Shown here one piece after another: positions 1-10,128 of a DNA stretch of 64,000 nucleotides (its first letter is position 1; each line of letters begins with the position of its first letter). The DNA comes from Cyanobacterium sp. Dongsha4. GTDB taxonomy: Bacteria > Cyanobacteriota > Cyanobacteriia > Cyanobacteriales > Cyanobacteriaceae. The translations under genes and the position numbers were made by a program. The DNA lies in assembly GCF_036345015.1 (NCBI RefSeq), contig NZ_CP084098.1, forward strand, positions 3,051,326 to 3,115,325, given 5' to 3'. Under the pieces are notes generated by a model that saw nothing but the letters and a program-made list of their open reading frames with translations, searched no databases and had not been told where the DNA came from.

Positions 1-201
1 AATTGATTCTATAAAAGTTGATTTTTGATACTCAGTCCAACGAAAAAACCTTTGAAAATCAGGATAAATATTAATCTCTTTATTTTCATATAAGCTCATT
101 AATTCTCCAATTGACATAGAATATCCATCGGTACGAATTTCTTGTCTTCTTTGATCAATTTCTTCTTGTAGATTCTTTGGTTTGGCTAGAGTATTTTCCA
201 T
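1..201 (-). CDS. DUF262 (GmrSD/ParB-like) protein, N-terminal part only
   Basis: This reading frame starts at an ATG at 201 and runs off the left edge of the window, so only the first 67 residues are visible. The stretch with MSIGELMSLYENKEINIY followed by PDFQR and W.EYQKS.FIESI matches the start of DUF262 domains, where the DFQR motif belongs to the ParB-like nucleotide-binding fold. DUF262 proteins include the GmrS half of GmrSD, which restricts modified DNA, and many proteins of unknown role. The rest of the protein, including any DUF1524 HNH nuclease domain, lies outside the window, so a defence role is only possible. It is read in the same direction as the acs gene but is separated from it by a terminator. 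Confidence 0.6.
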   Translation of the reverse strand, partial: MENTLAKPKNLQEEIDQRRQEIRTDGYSMSIGELMSLYENKEINIYPDFQRFFRWTEYQKSTFIESI

Positions 202-260
202 AAAAGACCTTTACAATAGTTCAGAAGTTAGCATCAATTAACCTAAATTAATTTTAGTAG

Positions 261-290
261 AAAAAATGATGGTGAGCTAAAAAGCCCACC
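261..290 (-). terminator. Rho-independent terminator of acs
   Basis: On the minus strand just after the acs stop there is a stem GGTGGGC, a loop of mainly T, then GCTCACC (271-290). It is followed by ATCA and a run of six T (261-266). One mismatch lies in the stem. This fits an intrinsic terminator that separates acs from the DUF262 gene downstream. Confidence 0.6.
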
Positions 291-301
291 ACTGGCAGAA
301 T

Positions 302-2275
302 TTATGCTCCTTCTCTTAATTTATCTAAGACGCTACGATCTTCTAAAGTAGAAGTATCTCCTGCAATCTCTTGCCCAGAAGCTAAACTACGCAATAATCG
401 ACGCATAATCTTGCCCGATCGCGTCTTCGGCATTCCCTCTGTAAATTTGATTTCTCCCGGACGTGCGATCGCACCTATTTCTTGGACAACATGGGCTTTC
501 AATTCATTTGCTAACTCATCACTAGGAGTAAAACCATCTTCGAGGGTAATAAAAGCAAAGATTTCTTCCCCTTTAATTTCATCAGGTTTACCCACAACCG
601 CCGCCTCAGCCACCGCAGGATGAGACACCAAAGCCGATTCCACTTCCATCGTACCTAAACGGTGTCCAGAAACATTTATTACATCATCCACACGACCCAT
701 TACCCAGAAATAACCATCCTCATCCCGTCTCGCACCATCTCCAGCAAAATAGAGATATTGTCCATCTTTCGGTGCAATATGTTCCCAATAGGTATTACGG
801 AAGCGATCGGGATCTCCATATACTGTCCTCATCATACCAGGCCAAGGATGCTTAACCACCAAATAACCCCCCTCATTATCACCAACGGGATTACCGTCTA
901 AATCCACCACATCAGCAATAATACCGGGGAAAGGATGAGTAGCAGAACCCGGTTTAGTAGGAGTAGCACCGGGGAGAGGAGTAATCATAACGCCTCCCGT
1001 TTCCGTTTGCCACCAAGTATCCACAATGGGACATTTTTCCTTCCCTATTACCTTGTGATACCACATCCACGCCTCTGGGTTAATAGGTTCACCCACAGTA
1101 CCTAAAAGTCTTAAAGAAGATAAGTCACGGGCATTGGGATGATGTTCTCCCATTTTGATAAACGCACGGATAGCAGTGGGTGCAGTATAGAAAATATTTA
1201 CTCCGTATTTCTCTATTACATCCCAGAAACAACCGAGGTTAGAAGGACGAGGTACACCTTCATACATAACGCTAGTAGCACCATTGGAAAGAGGTCCATA
1301 GACAATATAACTGTGTCCTGTAATCCAACCAACGTCCGCAGTACACCAGTAAACATCGTTGTCTCTGAGGTCAAAAATCCATTTGCTCGTCATGTGAGAG
1401 TAAAGGTTATACCCTCCTGTGGTGTGAACTACCCCCTTCGGTTTGCCCGTGCTACCACTGGTATAGAGAATAAATAGCATATCCTCACTATCCATCATTT
1501 CGGGTTCACAATGGGCGGATACTCCTGCTTGTAAGTCATGCCACCAATGATCTCTACCTGCTTCCATTTGTACTTTTTCTTTGGTGCGTTCTACCACCAA
1601 CACATTCTCAACGCTAGGGGCATGGTTATCAGCAATGGCTAAGTCAACTTGTTCTTTTAGAGCTACCACTTTATCTTTACGGAAACCACCGTCAGCAGTT
1701 ACTACTAATTTTGCTTGAGCGGCGTTAATTCTGTCTCTGAGGGCTTCGGCACTGAATCCGCCAAATACCACACTATGCACCGCCCCAATTCTGGCACAGG
1801 CTAACATTGCGATCGCAGCTTCGGGAATCATGGGCATATAGATAGCAACCACATCCCCTTTTTTCACTCCTAATTGCTTCATCACGTTGGCGCATTGACA
1901 CACTTCCCGATGGAGTTGAGCGTATGTTAAAGTACGGCTATCCCCCGGCTCTCCTTCCCAGATAATCGCGGCTTTGTTACGTCTTGGGGTAGTTAAGTGG
2001 CGATCGAGGCAGTTATAAGAAATATTTATCTTTCCATTGACAAACCACTTAGCAAAGGGGGGATTACTCCAATCGAGAACCTGATCCCATTTTTGAAACC
2101 AGTGTAACTCTTTTTCTGCTAATTCTTCCCAAAACTTAACAGGATCTTGTACTGATTTGTTGTATAGTTCTTGATATTGCTCCCAACTTTTAATAGAGGC
2201 TTTTTCCGAAAATTCCGATGAGGGGGCAAAAGTACGTTTTTCTTTAAGTATCGATTCAATAGTTGGTTGAGACAT
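302..2275 (-). CDS. acs: Acetyl-CoA synthetase (AMP-forming)
   Basis: The enzyme converts acetate, ATP and CoA to acetyl-CoA, AMP and pyrophosphate through an acetyl-adenylate, and lets the cell use or recycle acetate. The 657-residue length is normal for Acs. Visible family motifs are the P-loop-like [11 protein letters not shown], the adenylate-binding [28 protein letters not shown], the hinge-region [16 protein letters not shown], and near the end the [11 protein letters not shown] motif. Its lysine (about residue 622) is the residue acetylated by protein acetyltransferases in other bacteria. It starts at ATG 2275 and stands alone in a single-gene unit. A terminator follows directly. Confidence 0.97.
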   Translation of the reverse strand: MSQPTIESILKEKRTFAPSSEFSEKASIKSWEQYQELYNKSVQDPVKFWEELAEKELHWFQKWDQVLDWSNPPFAKWFVNGKINISYNCLDRHLTTPRRNKAAIIWEGEPGDSRTLTYAQLHREVCQCANVMKQLGVKKGDVVAIYMPMIPEAAIAMLACARIGAVHSVVFGGFSAEALRDRINAAQAKLVVTADGGFRKDKVVALKEQVDLAIADNHAPSVENVLVVERTKEKVQMEAGRDHWWHDLQAGVSAHCEPEMMDSEDMLFILYTSGSTGKPKGVVHTTGGYNLYSHMTSKWIFDLRDNDVYWCTADVGWITGHSYIVYGPLSNGATSVMYEGVPRPSNLGCFWDVIEKYGVNIFYTAPTAIRAFIKMGEHHPNARDLSSLRLLGTVGEPINPEAWMWYHKVIGKEKCPIVDTWWQTETGGVMITPLPGATPTKPGSATHPFPGIIADVVDLDGNPVGDNEGGYLVVKHPWPGMMRTVYGDPDRFRNTYWEHIAPKDGQYLYFAGDGARRDEDGYFWVMGRVDDVINVSGHRLGTMEVESALVSHPAVAEAAVVGKPDEIKGEEIFAFITLEDGFTPSDELANELKAHVVQEIGAIARPGEIKFTEGMPKTRSGKIMRRLLRSLASGQEIAGDTSTLEDRSVLDKLREGA

Positions 2276-2559
2276 AGATAAACTTTTATTATCTTTAAAA
2301 TGTAGATCAAAACTCCAAACTAACTCATTTTGGGGTCACAAACTATTAATTTTTGTAGCTTTTTTCCATATAAATTCTCTTGATAATTTATTGTATTCTG
2401 AAAATAAAAGATGCGATCGCTGAAAGTGTATGTGCAAAACAAGATATAACTAAAAGATTAAAAGAAAATTCCGTTAGAATAATTAAAGTTTATAAAAATA
2501 AGTTTTTAGTACTTCAAGAATTATTATAAAAATTATTTATTTTTTGTTATACATAATCT

Positions 2560-3624
2560 ATGTTTACAAATTTAACAGTTAAAAACTTCCGTTGTTTCCA
2601 AAATTTAACTTTAAACAATATATCAAGATTAAATCTAATTGGGGGGATGAATAATGTAGGTAAAACATCCTTATTAGAAGCAATATTCCTTTTGTTAGGT
2701 GCAAATATTCCTGATTTATCACTCAGAATTAATATGTTTAGGGGTATTGAACAATTCACAAATAATTATGAAACAATGTGGGGATGGCTATTTAATAATA
2801 AAAAGATAGATAATATTATTGAATTGATTGCAGAAAATAAAAATGAAACTAAACCTGAAATTTTAACAATTAACTTAAGTTCAGAAAATTTTTCTTTATC
2901 TCCACAGCAAAATATGCAAGATAAACCGAAATCACTTAGCTCATTAACGACAGAATTAATTCCAAATAAACTCAATCTAACTTACAAAAAAGGTGATTTA
3001 AAAGTAGATTCCAACTTAATGGTTACTCCGGAAGGCTTAATAACTGGAAAAAGAGAACCTATTTATTTAAAACCAGGAATTTTTATTTCCTCTAAACTTC
3101 GCTCCAATAGAGAAGATACAGAAAGATTTAGTAATTTGGAAAAGAAAAATCGTCAAGATAAAATAGTTAATATCCTACAGTTATTAGAACCTAGATTGGA
3201 GCGTTTAGCAGTTTTGATTGAAGGAGGTTTGCCTATGATTGCAGGAGATATTGGAATAGGAGAATTAATCCCAATTGCTTACATGGGTGAAGGAATTTCC
3301 CGCTTACTATCGATAATATTAGCTATAGCTACAACAGAAAATGGAGTAGTTTTAATTGACGAAATTGAAAATGGGTTACATTATTCGAAAATAACTGATA
3401 TATGGAAAGGAATAGATTTAATTTCTCGTCAAACTAATACCCAAATATTTGCTACTACCCACAGTTTTGAATGTATAACATCAGCCCACCAAGCATTTAA
3501 TAATGATAGTAATTACGATTTTACTTACCATCGATTAGAAAGAGTTAATGATTTTATTCAAGTATTTTCTTATGATAAAGAAACAATTAATACCTCTGTT
3601 GAAATGAATTTTGAAATGAGATAA
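2560..3624 (+). CDS. AAA/ABC-type ATPase (OLD/AriA-like), first gene of a two-gene cassette
   Basis: This 354-residue protein is an SMC/RecF/OLD-type ATPase. It opens with the usual N-terminal strand (FTNLTVKNFRCF). Walker A is GGMNNVGKTS (residues 28-37), an ABC-signature-like segment is MGEGISRLLSI, Walker B is VVLIDEIENGLHYS, and a switch histidine lies in ATTHSFE. There is no nuclease domain in the chain itself. Its stop overlaps the ATG of a TOPRIM protein (TAATG at 3622-3626), so the two are translationally coupled. This ATPase-plus-separate-TOPRIM layout is that of PARIS (AriA/AriB) and class 4 OLD systems. The DNA is AT-rich with few HIP1 sites, consistent with accessory DNA. The exact defence type is inferred. 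Confidence 0.8.
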   Translation: MFTNLTVKNFRCFQNLTLNNISRLNLIGGMNNVGKTSLLEAIFLLLGANIPDLSLRINMFRGIEQFTNNYETMWGWLFNNKKIDNIIELIAENKNETKPEILTINLSSENFSLSPQQNMQDKPKSLSSLTTELIPNKLNLTYKKGDLKVDSNLMVTPEGLITGKREPIYLKPGIFISSKLRSNREDTERFSNLEKKNRQDKIVNILQLLEPRLERLAVLIEGGLPMIAGDIGIGELIPIAYMGEGISRLLSIILAIATTENGVVLIDEIENGLHYSKITDIWKGIDLISRQTNTQIFATTHSFECITSAHQAFNNDSNYDFTYHRLERVNDFIQVFSYDKETINTSVEMNFEMR

Positions 3625-4244
3625 TGTCCCAAGAAATTAAACAAATTAATAAACCAAAATTATTAATTGGAGAAGGTAAAGATGAAATTAGATTCTTTCA
3701 AAGTTTTCTTAAATATTTAAACATTTGTGACATGATGGTAGAGTCTTACAATGGCAAGGATAACTTATATTCTTATCTAAAAACATTAGTATTGAGACCA
3801 AATTTTTCTCAATTGGTTTCTATTGGAATTACTAGAGATGCTGATAATAAACCCATTGATGACCTTTTTAAGAGTATTTGCTCTGCACTAAAAAGAGCAA
3901 ATTTATCAAATCCGAATAATTATAATTTATCGAAATCAAGCAAAGGAACACCGAAAATTAATATATTTATTCTGCCAGATAATCAAAATTCGGGAATGCT
4001 AGAAACTTTATGCTTAAAATCATTAAAGAATGATATATCAATGAATTGTGTTGATAAATATTTTGATTGTATAAGACAAAAATCAGATATTTTCCCCAAA
4101 AACATAGATAAAGCTAAAATTCACGCTTGGTTAGCAAGTAGAGAAATTTCAGATAAACGATTAGCCGAAGCATCTGAAGTAGGTTACTTTGATTTTAATA
4201 ACTCAGCTTTTGATAATTTAAAGGAATTTATCATATCCCTTTAA
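3624..4244 (+). CDS. DUF3226/TOPRIM-like protein (AriB-like), partner of the ATPase
   Basis: The 206-residue protein has the elements of a TOPRIM fold. KLLIGEGKDEIRFF carries the metal-binding glutamate, and GITRDADNK carries a DxD-type motif. The segment ILPDNQNSGMLETLCL is typical of DUF3226/DUF4435 proteins. TOPRIM domains of this group act as nucleases or, in AriB, as tRNA nucleases released by the ATPase on phage infection. The start codon overlaps the stop of the ATPase gene, so a one-to-one complex is likely. Family placement rests on motifs read by eye. Whether it cuts DNA or RNA cannot be told from the sequence. Confidence 0.75.
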   Translation: MSQEIKQINKPKLLIGEGKDEIRFFQSFLKYLNICDMMVESYNGKDNLYSYLKTLVLRPNFSQLVSIGITRDADNKPIDDLFKSICSALKRANLSNPNNYNLSKSSKGTPKINIFILPDNQNSGMLETLCLKSLKNDISMNCVDKYFDCIRQKSDIFPKNIDKAKIHAWLASREISDKRLAEASEVGYFDFNNSAFDNLKEFIISL

Positions 4245-4445
4245 TTAACTTGAAATTATATGAATTATCGCATTACAGTAGTGCCAAATCATTTGTATAA
4301 AAAAATGCTATCAAAAAAGCAATAAGCAATAGTGGTAGTATCTGATTTTTTTTGTAAAAAAATTTTTGAGTAGAATTTATAATTGTTATATAACTAAATT
4401 CTACAATGGAAAAGTAAACATTAATCAGGATAATAAATTCACCCG

Positions 4446-4748
4446 ATGAAGAGAATACATATTGCTTTATCTACCCATAATTTAAAAGAAAGTATTGAAG
4501 AATATAGTAAACGTTTATCAGCATCGCCAATTATAATTATTGAGAACGAATATGCTTTGTGGAAAACAGAAACTGTCAATTTTTCTGTCAGACAAGATAA
4601 AAGTGTAAAACAGGGAAGTTTAAGACATTTAGGCTGGGAAGATTCCGAAGCAACAACATTTAGTCAAGAAATAGATGTAAATGGTATTATTTGGGAAAAT
4701 TTTAATGAGCAAAACCAATTACAAGAAATAGAAAATCTATGGCATTAA
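4446..4748 (+). CDS. Small VOC/glyoxalase-fold protein, CadI-like
   Basis: The 100-residue protein begins MKRIHIALSTHNLKESIEEYSK, which resembles the first beta-alpha unit of vicinal-oxygen-chelate proteins such as the cadmium-induced CadI and ArsI families. The middle segment RHLGWEDSE carries the histidine usually found as a metal ligand, and a late glutamate is not obvious. It is shorter than most VOC enzymes (about 120-150 aa), so it may form a half-site or be non-enzymatic. The gene stands alone downstream of the ATPase/TOPRIM pair, with a 201-bp AT-rich spacer. Substrate unknown. Confidence 0.55.
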   Translation: MKRIHIALSTHNLKESIEEYSKRLSASPIIIIENEYALWKTETVNFSVRQDKSVKQGSLRHLGWEDSEATTFSQEIDVNGIIWENFNEQNQLQEIENLWH

Positions 4749-4919
4749 AATAATTTGTTTATTCCTAAAAATCTCTTTATTTTCTAAATAAAAATAATAA
4801 GGTTGCTTAATAGTGATATTAAACATTATTAATTATTCTAAAAATAAATACTAAAAATATTCTTATCATGACCTATTGCTGAGATAAACTAAAATAATAG
4901 CTTAATTTACCAAGGTCAA

Positions 4920-5552
4920 ATGACTTATCCGAATCCAGAGCAAACATATCCTTTAACTAACTATAATCGTCTTTGTTTCTTAAAAAATATCATCAAAAAT
5001 CCGAATATAATTGTCGGTGATTTTACTTACTATGATGATTTTGAAAATCCTTTAAATTTTGAAAAAAACGTATTGTATCACTTTGATTTTATTGGTGATA
5101 AATTAATTATCGGTAAATTTTGTGCTATTGCTAGTAATGTTAGATTTATTATGAACGGTGCAAATCATCCTTTAAATAATTTTACTACCTATCCTTTCGC
5201 TATTTTCGGTAATGGATGGGAAGAAAAAATGTCTGTGGAAGCAACATCAAAAGGGGATATTATCATTGGAAATGATGTGTGGCTAGGTTACAATGCAACA
5301 ATTATGCCTGGTGTTAAAATCGGGGATGGTGCTATTGTGGCTACTAATTCTGTGGTGACAAGAGATATTCCTGCTTATCATATTGTTGGCGGTAATCCTG
5401 CTCAAATTATTAGAAAACGTTTTGATGATGACATAATTAGTTTTTTATTAAAGTTAAAATGGTGGGATTGGTCTTTGGAAAAACTTACAAAATATATCCC
5501 TGTATTGTGTAGCAATAATCTTCAAGAACTCAAAAAAATTGTTGAGGAATAA
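4920..5552 (+). CDS. CatB/Vat-like hexapeptide-repeat O-acetyltransferase
   Basis: The 210-residue protein has the left-handed beta-helix pattern of xenobiotic acetyltransferases. Hexapeptide repeats run through DKLIIGKFCAIASNVRFIMNGANHP, IIIGNDVWLGYNATIMPGVKIGDGAIV and VTRDIPAYHIVGGNPAQII. The histidine in NGANHP is at the place of the catalytic histidine of Vat/CatB enzymes, which acetylate streptogramin A or chloramphenicol. Many chromosomal cyanobacterial members probably act on sugars or small alcohols instead. The GNPA.I.RKRF ending is typical. No operon partner is apparent. Confidence 0.85.
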   Translation: MTYPNPEQTYPLTNYNRLCFLKNIIKNPNIIVGDFTYYDDFENPLNFEKNVLYHFDFIGDKLIIGKFCAIASNVRFIMNGANHPLNNFTTYPFAIFGNGWEEKMSVEATSKGDIIIGNDVWLGYNATIMPGVKIGDGAIVATNSVVTRDIPAYHIVGGNPAQIIRKRFDDDIISFLLKLKWWDWSLEKLTKYIPVLCSNNLQELKKIVEE

Positions 5553-5834
5553 TTTTCTGAAAAAGATATTATTTTTGTTAGATAATCATGATATTTCTTG
5601 CAGAAGTCAGAGAAAGAGGAAAAATGAGTAAAACTCCTTCTAAATTATTCAAGTTTTATATAATTTTAAATTTTGCATTCATGTATATTTTTATTGATTA
5701 ATCCTAAATAGATTTATATATAATTTATTTGTTGACGAGTCATAACAAATTATTGAGAGGTGTTATGTACTTCCAAATAATCGTGTAAACTAGAAATATA
5801 AAAGCAGTGATAGATTCTCTTGATAAAAATCTTC

Positions 5835-8800
5835 ATGCTTGTGCTTATGAATCATGAAACTCATATAAATAGTATCATTATTGATTATTGTCCTTTTCTC
5901 ATTTCTCCTGAGACTTCTTTTGTTGATGTCTTAAAAAAGTTGTTAATGGGTCATGATTTTTTAATTGTTGCTAACAACTCATTTCCTCTCGGTTATATTT
6001 CTCCTCATATAATTATTAAAATTGTGGCAGAGAATATTAATCTTTATTCTCTGAGGGCTAAAAATTTTTGTCAATCTTTTCCTTATATTTCTATTGATAA
6101 TCTTCCTGATATTTTTACTATTGCGAATAACCTTTACTTGAATAAATATCAACTTTATGGATGTTTAAATGAGCATGGTGTTTTAAAGGGAATTATTACT
6201 CCTAAGAGTATATGTCAATATTTTAATACCGAATATGTTTATCAAAAAATTTCTGTTAATGAAATTATAAAGCCCAATTTAACCACTGTTCATCCTCATC
6301 AATCATTAACTCATATAATCAAGATTTTAAATGAAGATTTATCTAACGATGGACTTATTATAGAGGGGGATTCAAGGTGTGATATTTTCAGTTATCGTAC
6401 TATTTTACAAGCTATTTTAGAGCCTGATTGGAAAGTTAAAAAAGTTGAAGATTTAGAGCCAGAAGATTTATCTTGTTTTATTAGTACTGAAAAAATAAGC
6501 ATTATTAGTAACTTAATTATCAATGATTCTCTCTTATTAGTAAGTAATAATTTCCAAGGAAAATCAAGTAATTATACTTGTGATTTAGTTGATAATTTAT
6601 CATCAGAAGATGTTAAAAATTTTTCTTGTGGAGTTTGTAGTCGTCTTTTTTTAGTAACTTCTAAACAGTTATTAAAAGTGTTAACTCCTTCTTGGCAATT
6701 TCAATATTTAAAACGGAAACAACAGGAAATAGATACTGTCAAAACTGCTTTTAAAATAGAACAAAAACAGGTTGAGCAGGAAAAAATTCTTTCCCAACTT
6801 AGTTATCGTATTCGTAAATCTCTACAATTAGACACTATTTTACATAGTACTGTTAATGAGGTTAGACAATTTTTAGATTGCGATCGCGTCATAGTTTATC
6901 AACTTTATCCTGATGGGGATGGAGTAATTATTGCGGAGTCTGTGGTAGAAGGAGTAATGTCTATTTATGGAAGAGTAGTACAAGATCACTGTTTTGCTAA
7001 GGATTTTATTCAACCCTATATCAATGGTAGAATTCAGGCGGTTGATGATGTTTTTCAGGGAAATTTGTCTCCTTGTCACCTAGATTTGCTCTTAGGCATT
7101 CAAATACGGGCGAATTTAGTTGTACCAATTATCTATCATGATGGTTTATGGGGTTTATTAGCGGCTCAAAATTGTTGCCAACCTCGGCACTGGCTAGAAG
7201 AAGAAATTATTTTATTGCAAAAATTGGGTTCTCAAGTAGCTATTGCTATTCAACAGTCAGAATATGCCCAAAAAGCCCTAGAAATTGCTAAATATCAAAC
7301 TGCGATCGCATCTTTGGGTAATACGGCTTTACTGAATAATGATATTCAAACCCTGATTGATGACACGGTAGAAATTGTGAGCGATACCTTGAAGGTGGAA
7401 TATTGCGATATTTTGGAATTACAAGCTAATCAAGCCTCATTTTTAGTCAAAGCAGGAAAAGGATGGTCATCGGAATGGATTGGTAGCGCCCAAGTAGGTT
7501 CATCTCCCCGTTGGATGCCGGGCTATACTCTGAAGGTAATGCAACCAGTCGTTACAGATGATTTATTAGTGGAAACTCGTTTTAGTCCATCCCCATTTTT
7601 ACACAATACAGGAATTTTAAGCGGTGCAACGGTGAATATTGGTGGAGAGGATAATTATTTTGGAGTGATGGGAGTTTATAGTAAGGTATCTCGTAAATTT
7701 ACCAAGGTGGAAATCAATTTTTTACAAACTCTTGCTAATGTTTTAGCTACTGCTATTGATAAGAATAAGACTCAAATGCAGTTAGATTACTTTTTTAATC
7801 TTTCTTTAGATATGTTTTGTATTACGGGAGTTGATGGTTCTTTTAAACGGATTAATTCTAGTTTTTTAACCACATTAGGCTATGAAGAGAAAGAAATTAT
7901 TAAAGGTAATATCCTATCTTTTATTCATCCTGATGATTTAGATATTACTAAAGCAGAATTAGAAAAATTAAGTAGGGGTTTTAAAAGTGTTAATTTTGAA
8001 AATCGTTGGTTAACTAAAGACGGGCAGTATCGTTGGTTAGCATGGAAAAGTTTACCCTATGAAGAAGGCTTAATTTATGCAGTAGCTAGAGATATAACCC
8101 TTGCAAAACAAGCAGAATCTCAACTTCGTAGTCTTAATGAAGAATTAGAAATTAGAGTTAGGGATCGCACGGAAGAATTAGAACAAACTACAACAAGATT
8201 AAGGACTTTTGTTCAAACTGCGGGGACAATTTTAGTGGTCTTAAATCAAGAATATCGTATTGTGGAATGGAATGAAGAAGCGGAAAAAATATTTGGATGG
8301 CAAAGAGACTCTGTTTTAGGGGAAGATTATTTATTACTTTTTGTAGCACCCAGTAATCGGGAAGACTTAAAAGATATATTCAATCAAACCCTAAATCAAG
8401 GGCAAGTGCAAAGAAATTTGGAAACTAAAATACTAACAGCCGATGGTAATGAAAGAACATTATTATGGAATATTAATCGTTTTACAGATAATCATGGGCA
8501 AGGTATTGGTATTATTGCCTGTGGGCAAGACATCGAAGAGGTAAGACTGGCACAACTGAGATGGAAATTAAGTGAGGAAAGATTCCGCAGTATTTTCAAT
8601 CAGGCCGCCGTTGGTATTGTGCAGGTTAGTTTACCTGGTAAATTAGTCTTAGCTAATGATAAGTTTATCCAACTATTAGGATTCGATCGCAACGATTTAG
8701 TGGATGTGGATTTTCATTCTTTGATTCATCCCGATGATGTTTCTGCTACCCTCACAGATTTATCCCATCTTTTAAATGCTAATCAAGCCACCTTTGAAAG

Positions 8801-9986
8801 AGAAGTGCGTATTCGTTGCAACAGTAACAGTCATGATTGTTTTCTCTGGATTAACTTAAATATGTCAGTGGTGTGGGTTGCCGTTGAACCATCTTACTTT
8901 ATTGCTGTAATCAATGATATTAGCGATCGCAAAAAAGCAGAGGAATCCCTACAGGAAAGCGAAGCCCGTTTAAACAGTGTGTTAAGTTCACTGCAAGATG
9001 TAGTTTGGTCAATGTCTTTACCAGACTTAAAACTGAGATATATTAACCCTGCTTGTCAGATACTATATGGGCATTCTCCTGCAGACATATTAGCAAATCG
9101 GGGGATTCTCTTAGAAATGGTTATACCCGAATATCGTCAGGAAGTAGAGTCAACATGGAAAAATATTATGGAAAACTATCATCTCGGAGTCTTACAAAAT
9201 CAAAAAGAGATGAATTGGGAAATCGAGTATAAAATTCAATTATCAAATGGACTTCATCGTTGGATAAGAGAACGATCGCACATTGTGTATGACCAATATG
9301 GTAGAGCAGTAAGCATTGATGGTATTTCCACCGATGTCACAGAAAGACATGAGGCTGAAGAAAAACTGTTTAAATCCTTACAAGAAAAAGAAATTCTCCT
9401 CAAAGAAATTCACCATCGAGTTAAAAATAATCTTTACGTCATTTCAGGTTTATTAAACCTACAATCTAGCTATATAGAAGATGAACAAGTGCGAAGTTTA
9501 TTCGATGATAGCCAAAACCGTATTCAAACTATGGCAGTTATCCATGAGCAATTATATCAATCTGATGACTTATCACAAATCAACTTTGCCGACTATATCA
9601 ATCGTCTTGTTTCCAATCTTTTCCTTTCCTACAACCACTATCATACAGGTATTAAACCCGTCACCTATTTACAAGAATGTCGTCTAAATATTGAAACAGC
9701 TATCCCCGCAGGATTATTAATCAATGAGTTAGTAACCAATGCTTTTAAACACGCTTTTCCCAAAGGAGAAGGGGAAGTAACCATTAACTTAATTGCCAAA
9801 GAAAAAGACATTGAATTAGAAGTCAAAGATAATGGTATTGGTTTACCCGATAACCTAAATATAGAACAGACAAACTCATTAGGTTTACGCCTTGTCAGAC
9901 TTTTAGCCCAACAATTAGATGCAGAAATAGTAGTTGAAAGCGAAAAAAATCAGGGTAGTTGTTTCCGTCTCTGCTTCAAACCCTAA
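5835..9986 (+). CDS. Hybrid sensor histidine kinase: CBS pair, cyanobacteriochrome GAF, GAF, four PAS, HisKA_2, HATPase
   Basis: Counting from a possible TTG at 5820 the chain has 1388 residues. ATGs at 5835 and 5847 are the more likely starts, and no clear ribosome-binding site decides between them. The following numbers are from 5820. Two CBS-like segments lie at about 15-190. GAF 1, at about 325-480, has the DHCF motif (Cys391) and PCH (Cys419) before L.GIQIRANLVVPI. These are the two cysteines of DXCF cyanobacteriochromes that bind a bilin. GAF 2 is at about 495-650 and four PAS/PAC units at about 655-1180. The HisKA_2 box EIHHRVKNNL has the likely phospho-acceptor His1199. ATP-binding boxes are NELVTNAFKHA, DNGIGLP and LGLRLV. 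No response regulator is adjacent, so the partner is unknown. It is probably a cytoplasmic light or multi-signal sensor. Confidence 0.9.
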   Translation: MLVLMNHETHINSIIIDYCPFLISPETSFVDVLKKLLMGHDFLIVANNSFPLGYISPHIIIKIVAENINLYSLRAKNFCQSFPYISIDNLPDIFTIANNLYLNKYQLYGCLNEHGVLKGIITPKSICQYFNTEYVYQKISVNEIIKPNLTTVHPHQSLTHIIKILNEDLSNDGLIIEGDSRCDIFSYRTILQAILEPDWKVKKVEDLEPEDLSCFISTEKISIISNLIINDSLLLVSNNFQGKSSNYTCDLVDNLSSEDVKNFSCGVCSRLFLVTSKQLLKVLTPSWQFQYLKRKQQEIDTVKTAFKIEQKQVEQEKILSQLSYRIRKSLQLDTILHSTVNEVRQFLDCDRVIVYQLYPDGDGVIIAESVVEGVMSIYGRVVQDHCFAKDFIQPYINGRIQAVDDVFQGNLSPCHLDLLLGIQIRANLVVPIIYHDGLWGLLAAQNCCQPRHWLEEEIILLQKLGSQVAIAIQQSEYAQKALEIAKYQTAIASLGNTALLNNDIQTLIDDTVEIVSDTLKVEYCDILELQANQASFLVKAGKGWSSEWIGSAQVGSSPRWMPGYTLKVMQPVVTDDLLVETRFSPSPFLHNTGILSGATVNIGGEDNYFGVMGVYSKVSRKFTKVEINFLQTLANVLATAIDKNKTQMQLDYFFNLSLDMFCITGVDGSFKRINSSFLTTLGYEEKEIIKGNILSFIHPDDLDITKAELEKLSRGFKSVNFENRWLTKDGQYRWLAWKSLPYEEGLIYAVARDITLAKQAESQLRSLNEELEIRVRDRTEELEQTTTRLRTFVQTAGTILVVLNQEYRIVEWNEEAEKIFGWQRDSVLGEDYLLLFVAPSNREDLKDIFNQTLNQGQVQRNLETKILTADGNERTLLWNINRFTDNHGQGIGIIACGQDIEEVRLAQLRWKLSEERFRSIFNQAAVGIVQVSLPGKLVLANDKFIQLLGFDRNDLVDVDFHSLIHPDDVSATLTDLSHLLNANQATFEREVRIRCNSNSHDCFLWINLNMSVVWVAVEPSYFIAVINDISDRKKAEESLQESEARLNSVLSSLQDVVWSMSLPDLKLRYINPACQILYGHSPADILANRGILLEMVIPEYRQEVESTWKNIMENYHLGVLQNQKEMNWEIEYKIQLSNGLHRWIRERSHIVYDQYGRAVSIDGISTDVTERHEAEEKLFKSLQEKEILLKEIHHRVKNNLYVISGLLNLQSSYIEDEQVRSLFDDSQNRIQTMAVIHEQLYQSDDLSQINFADYINRLVSNLFLSYNHYHTGIKPVTYLQECRLNIETAIPAGLLINELVTNAFKHAFPKGEGEVTINLIAKEKDIELEVKDNGIGLPDNLNIEQTNSLGLRLVRLLAQQLDAEIVVESEKNQGSCFRLCFKP

Positions 9987-10128
9987 TCCCCCAATACCCC
10001 TAATCCCCTAAAACCTGAAACCCACCCTTACCCGATATTCTTGAATCGAATGGAGATTAAACTAAAGGGACGTATTTTGATACATTATCTATATCTACTC
10101 GAAATAATAGAAATTATTTTTATTGATC

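Noticed and set aside
2119-2310. Reading frame of 63 codons on the minus strand overlapping the start of acs
   Set aside because: It lies in another frame of acs and has no recognisable family features.
2392-2529. Short open frame ending RLKENSVRIIKVYKNKFLVL before a stop, just upstream of the ATPase gene
   Set aside because: It reads like protein, but has no start codon, a stop lies close upstream, and no family comes to mind. It is too short to annotate as a gene.
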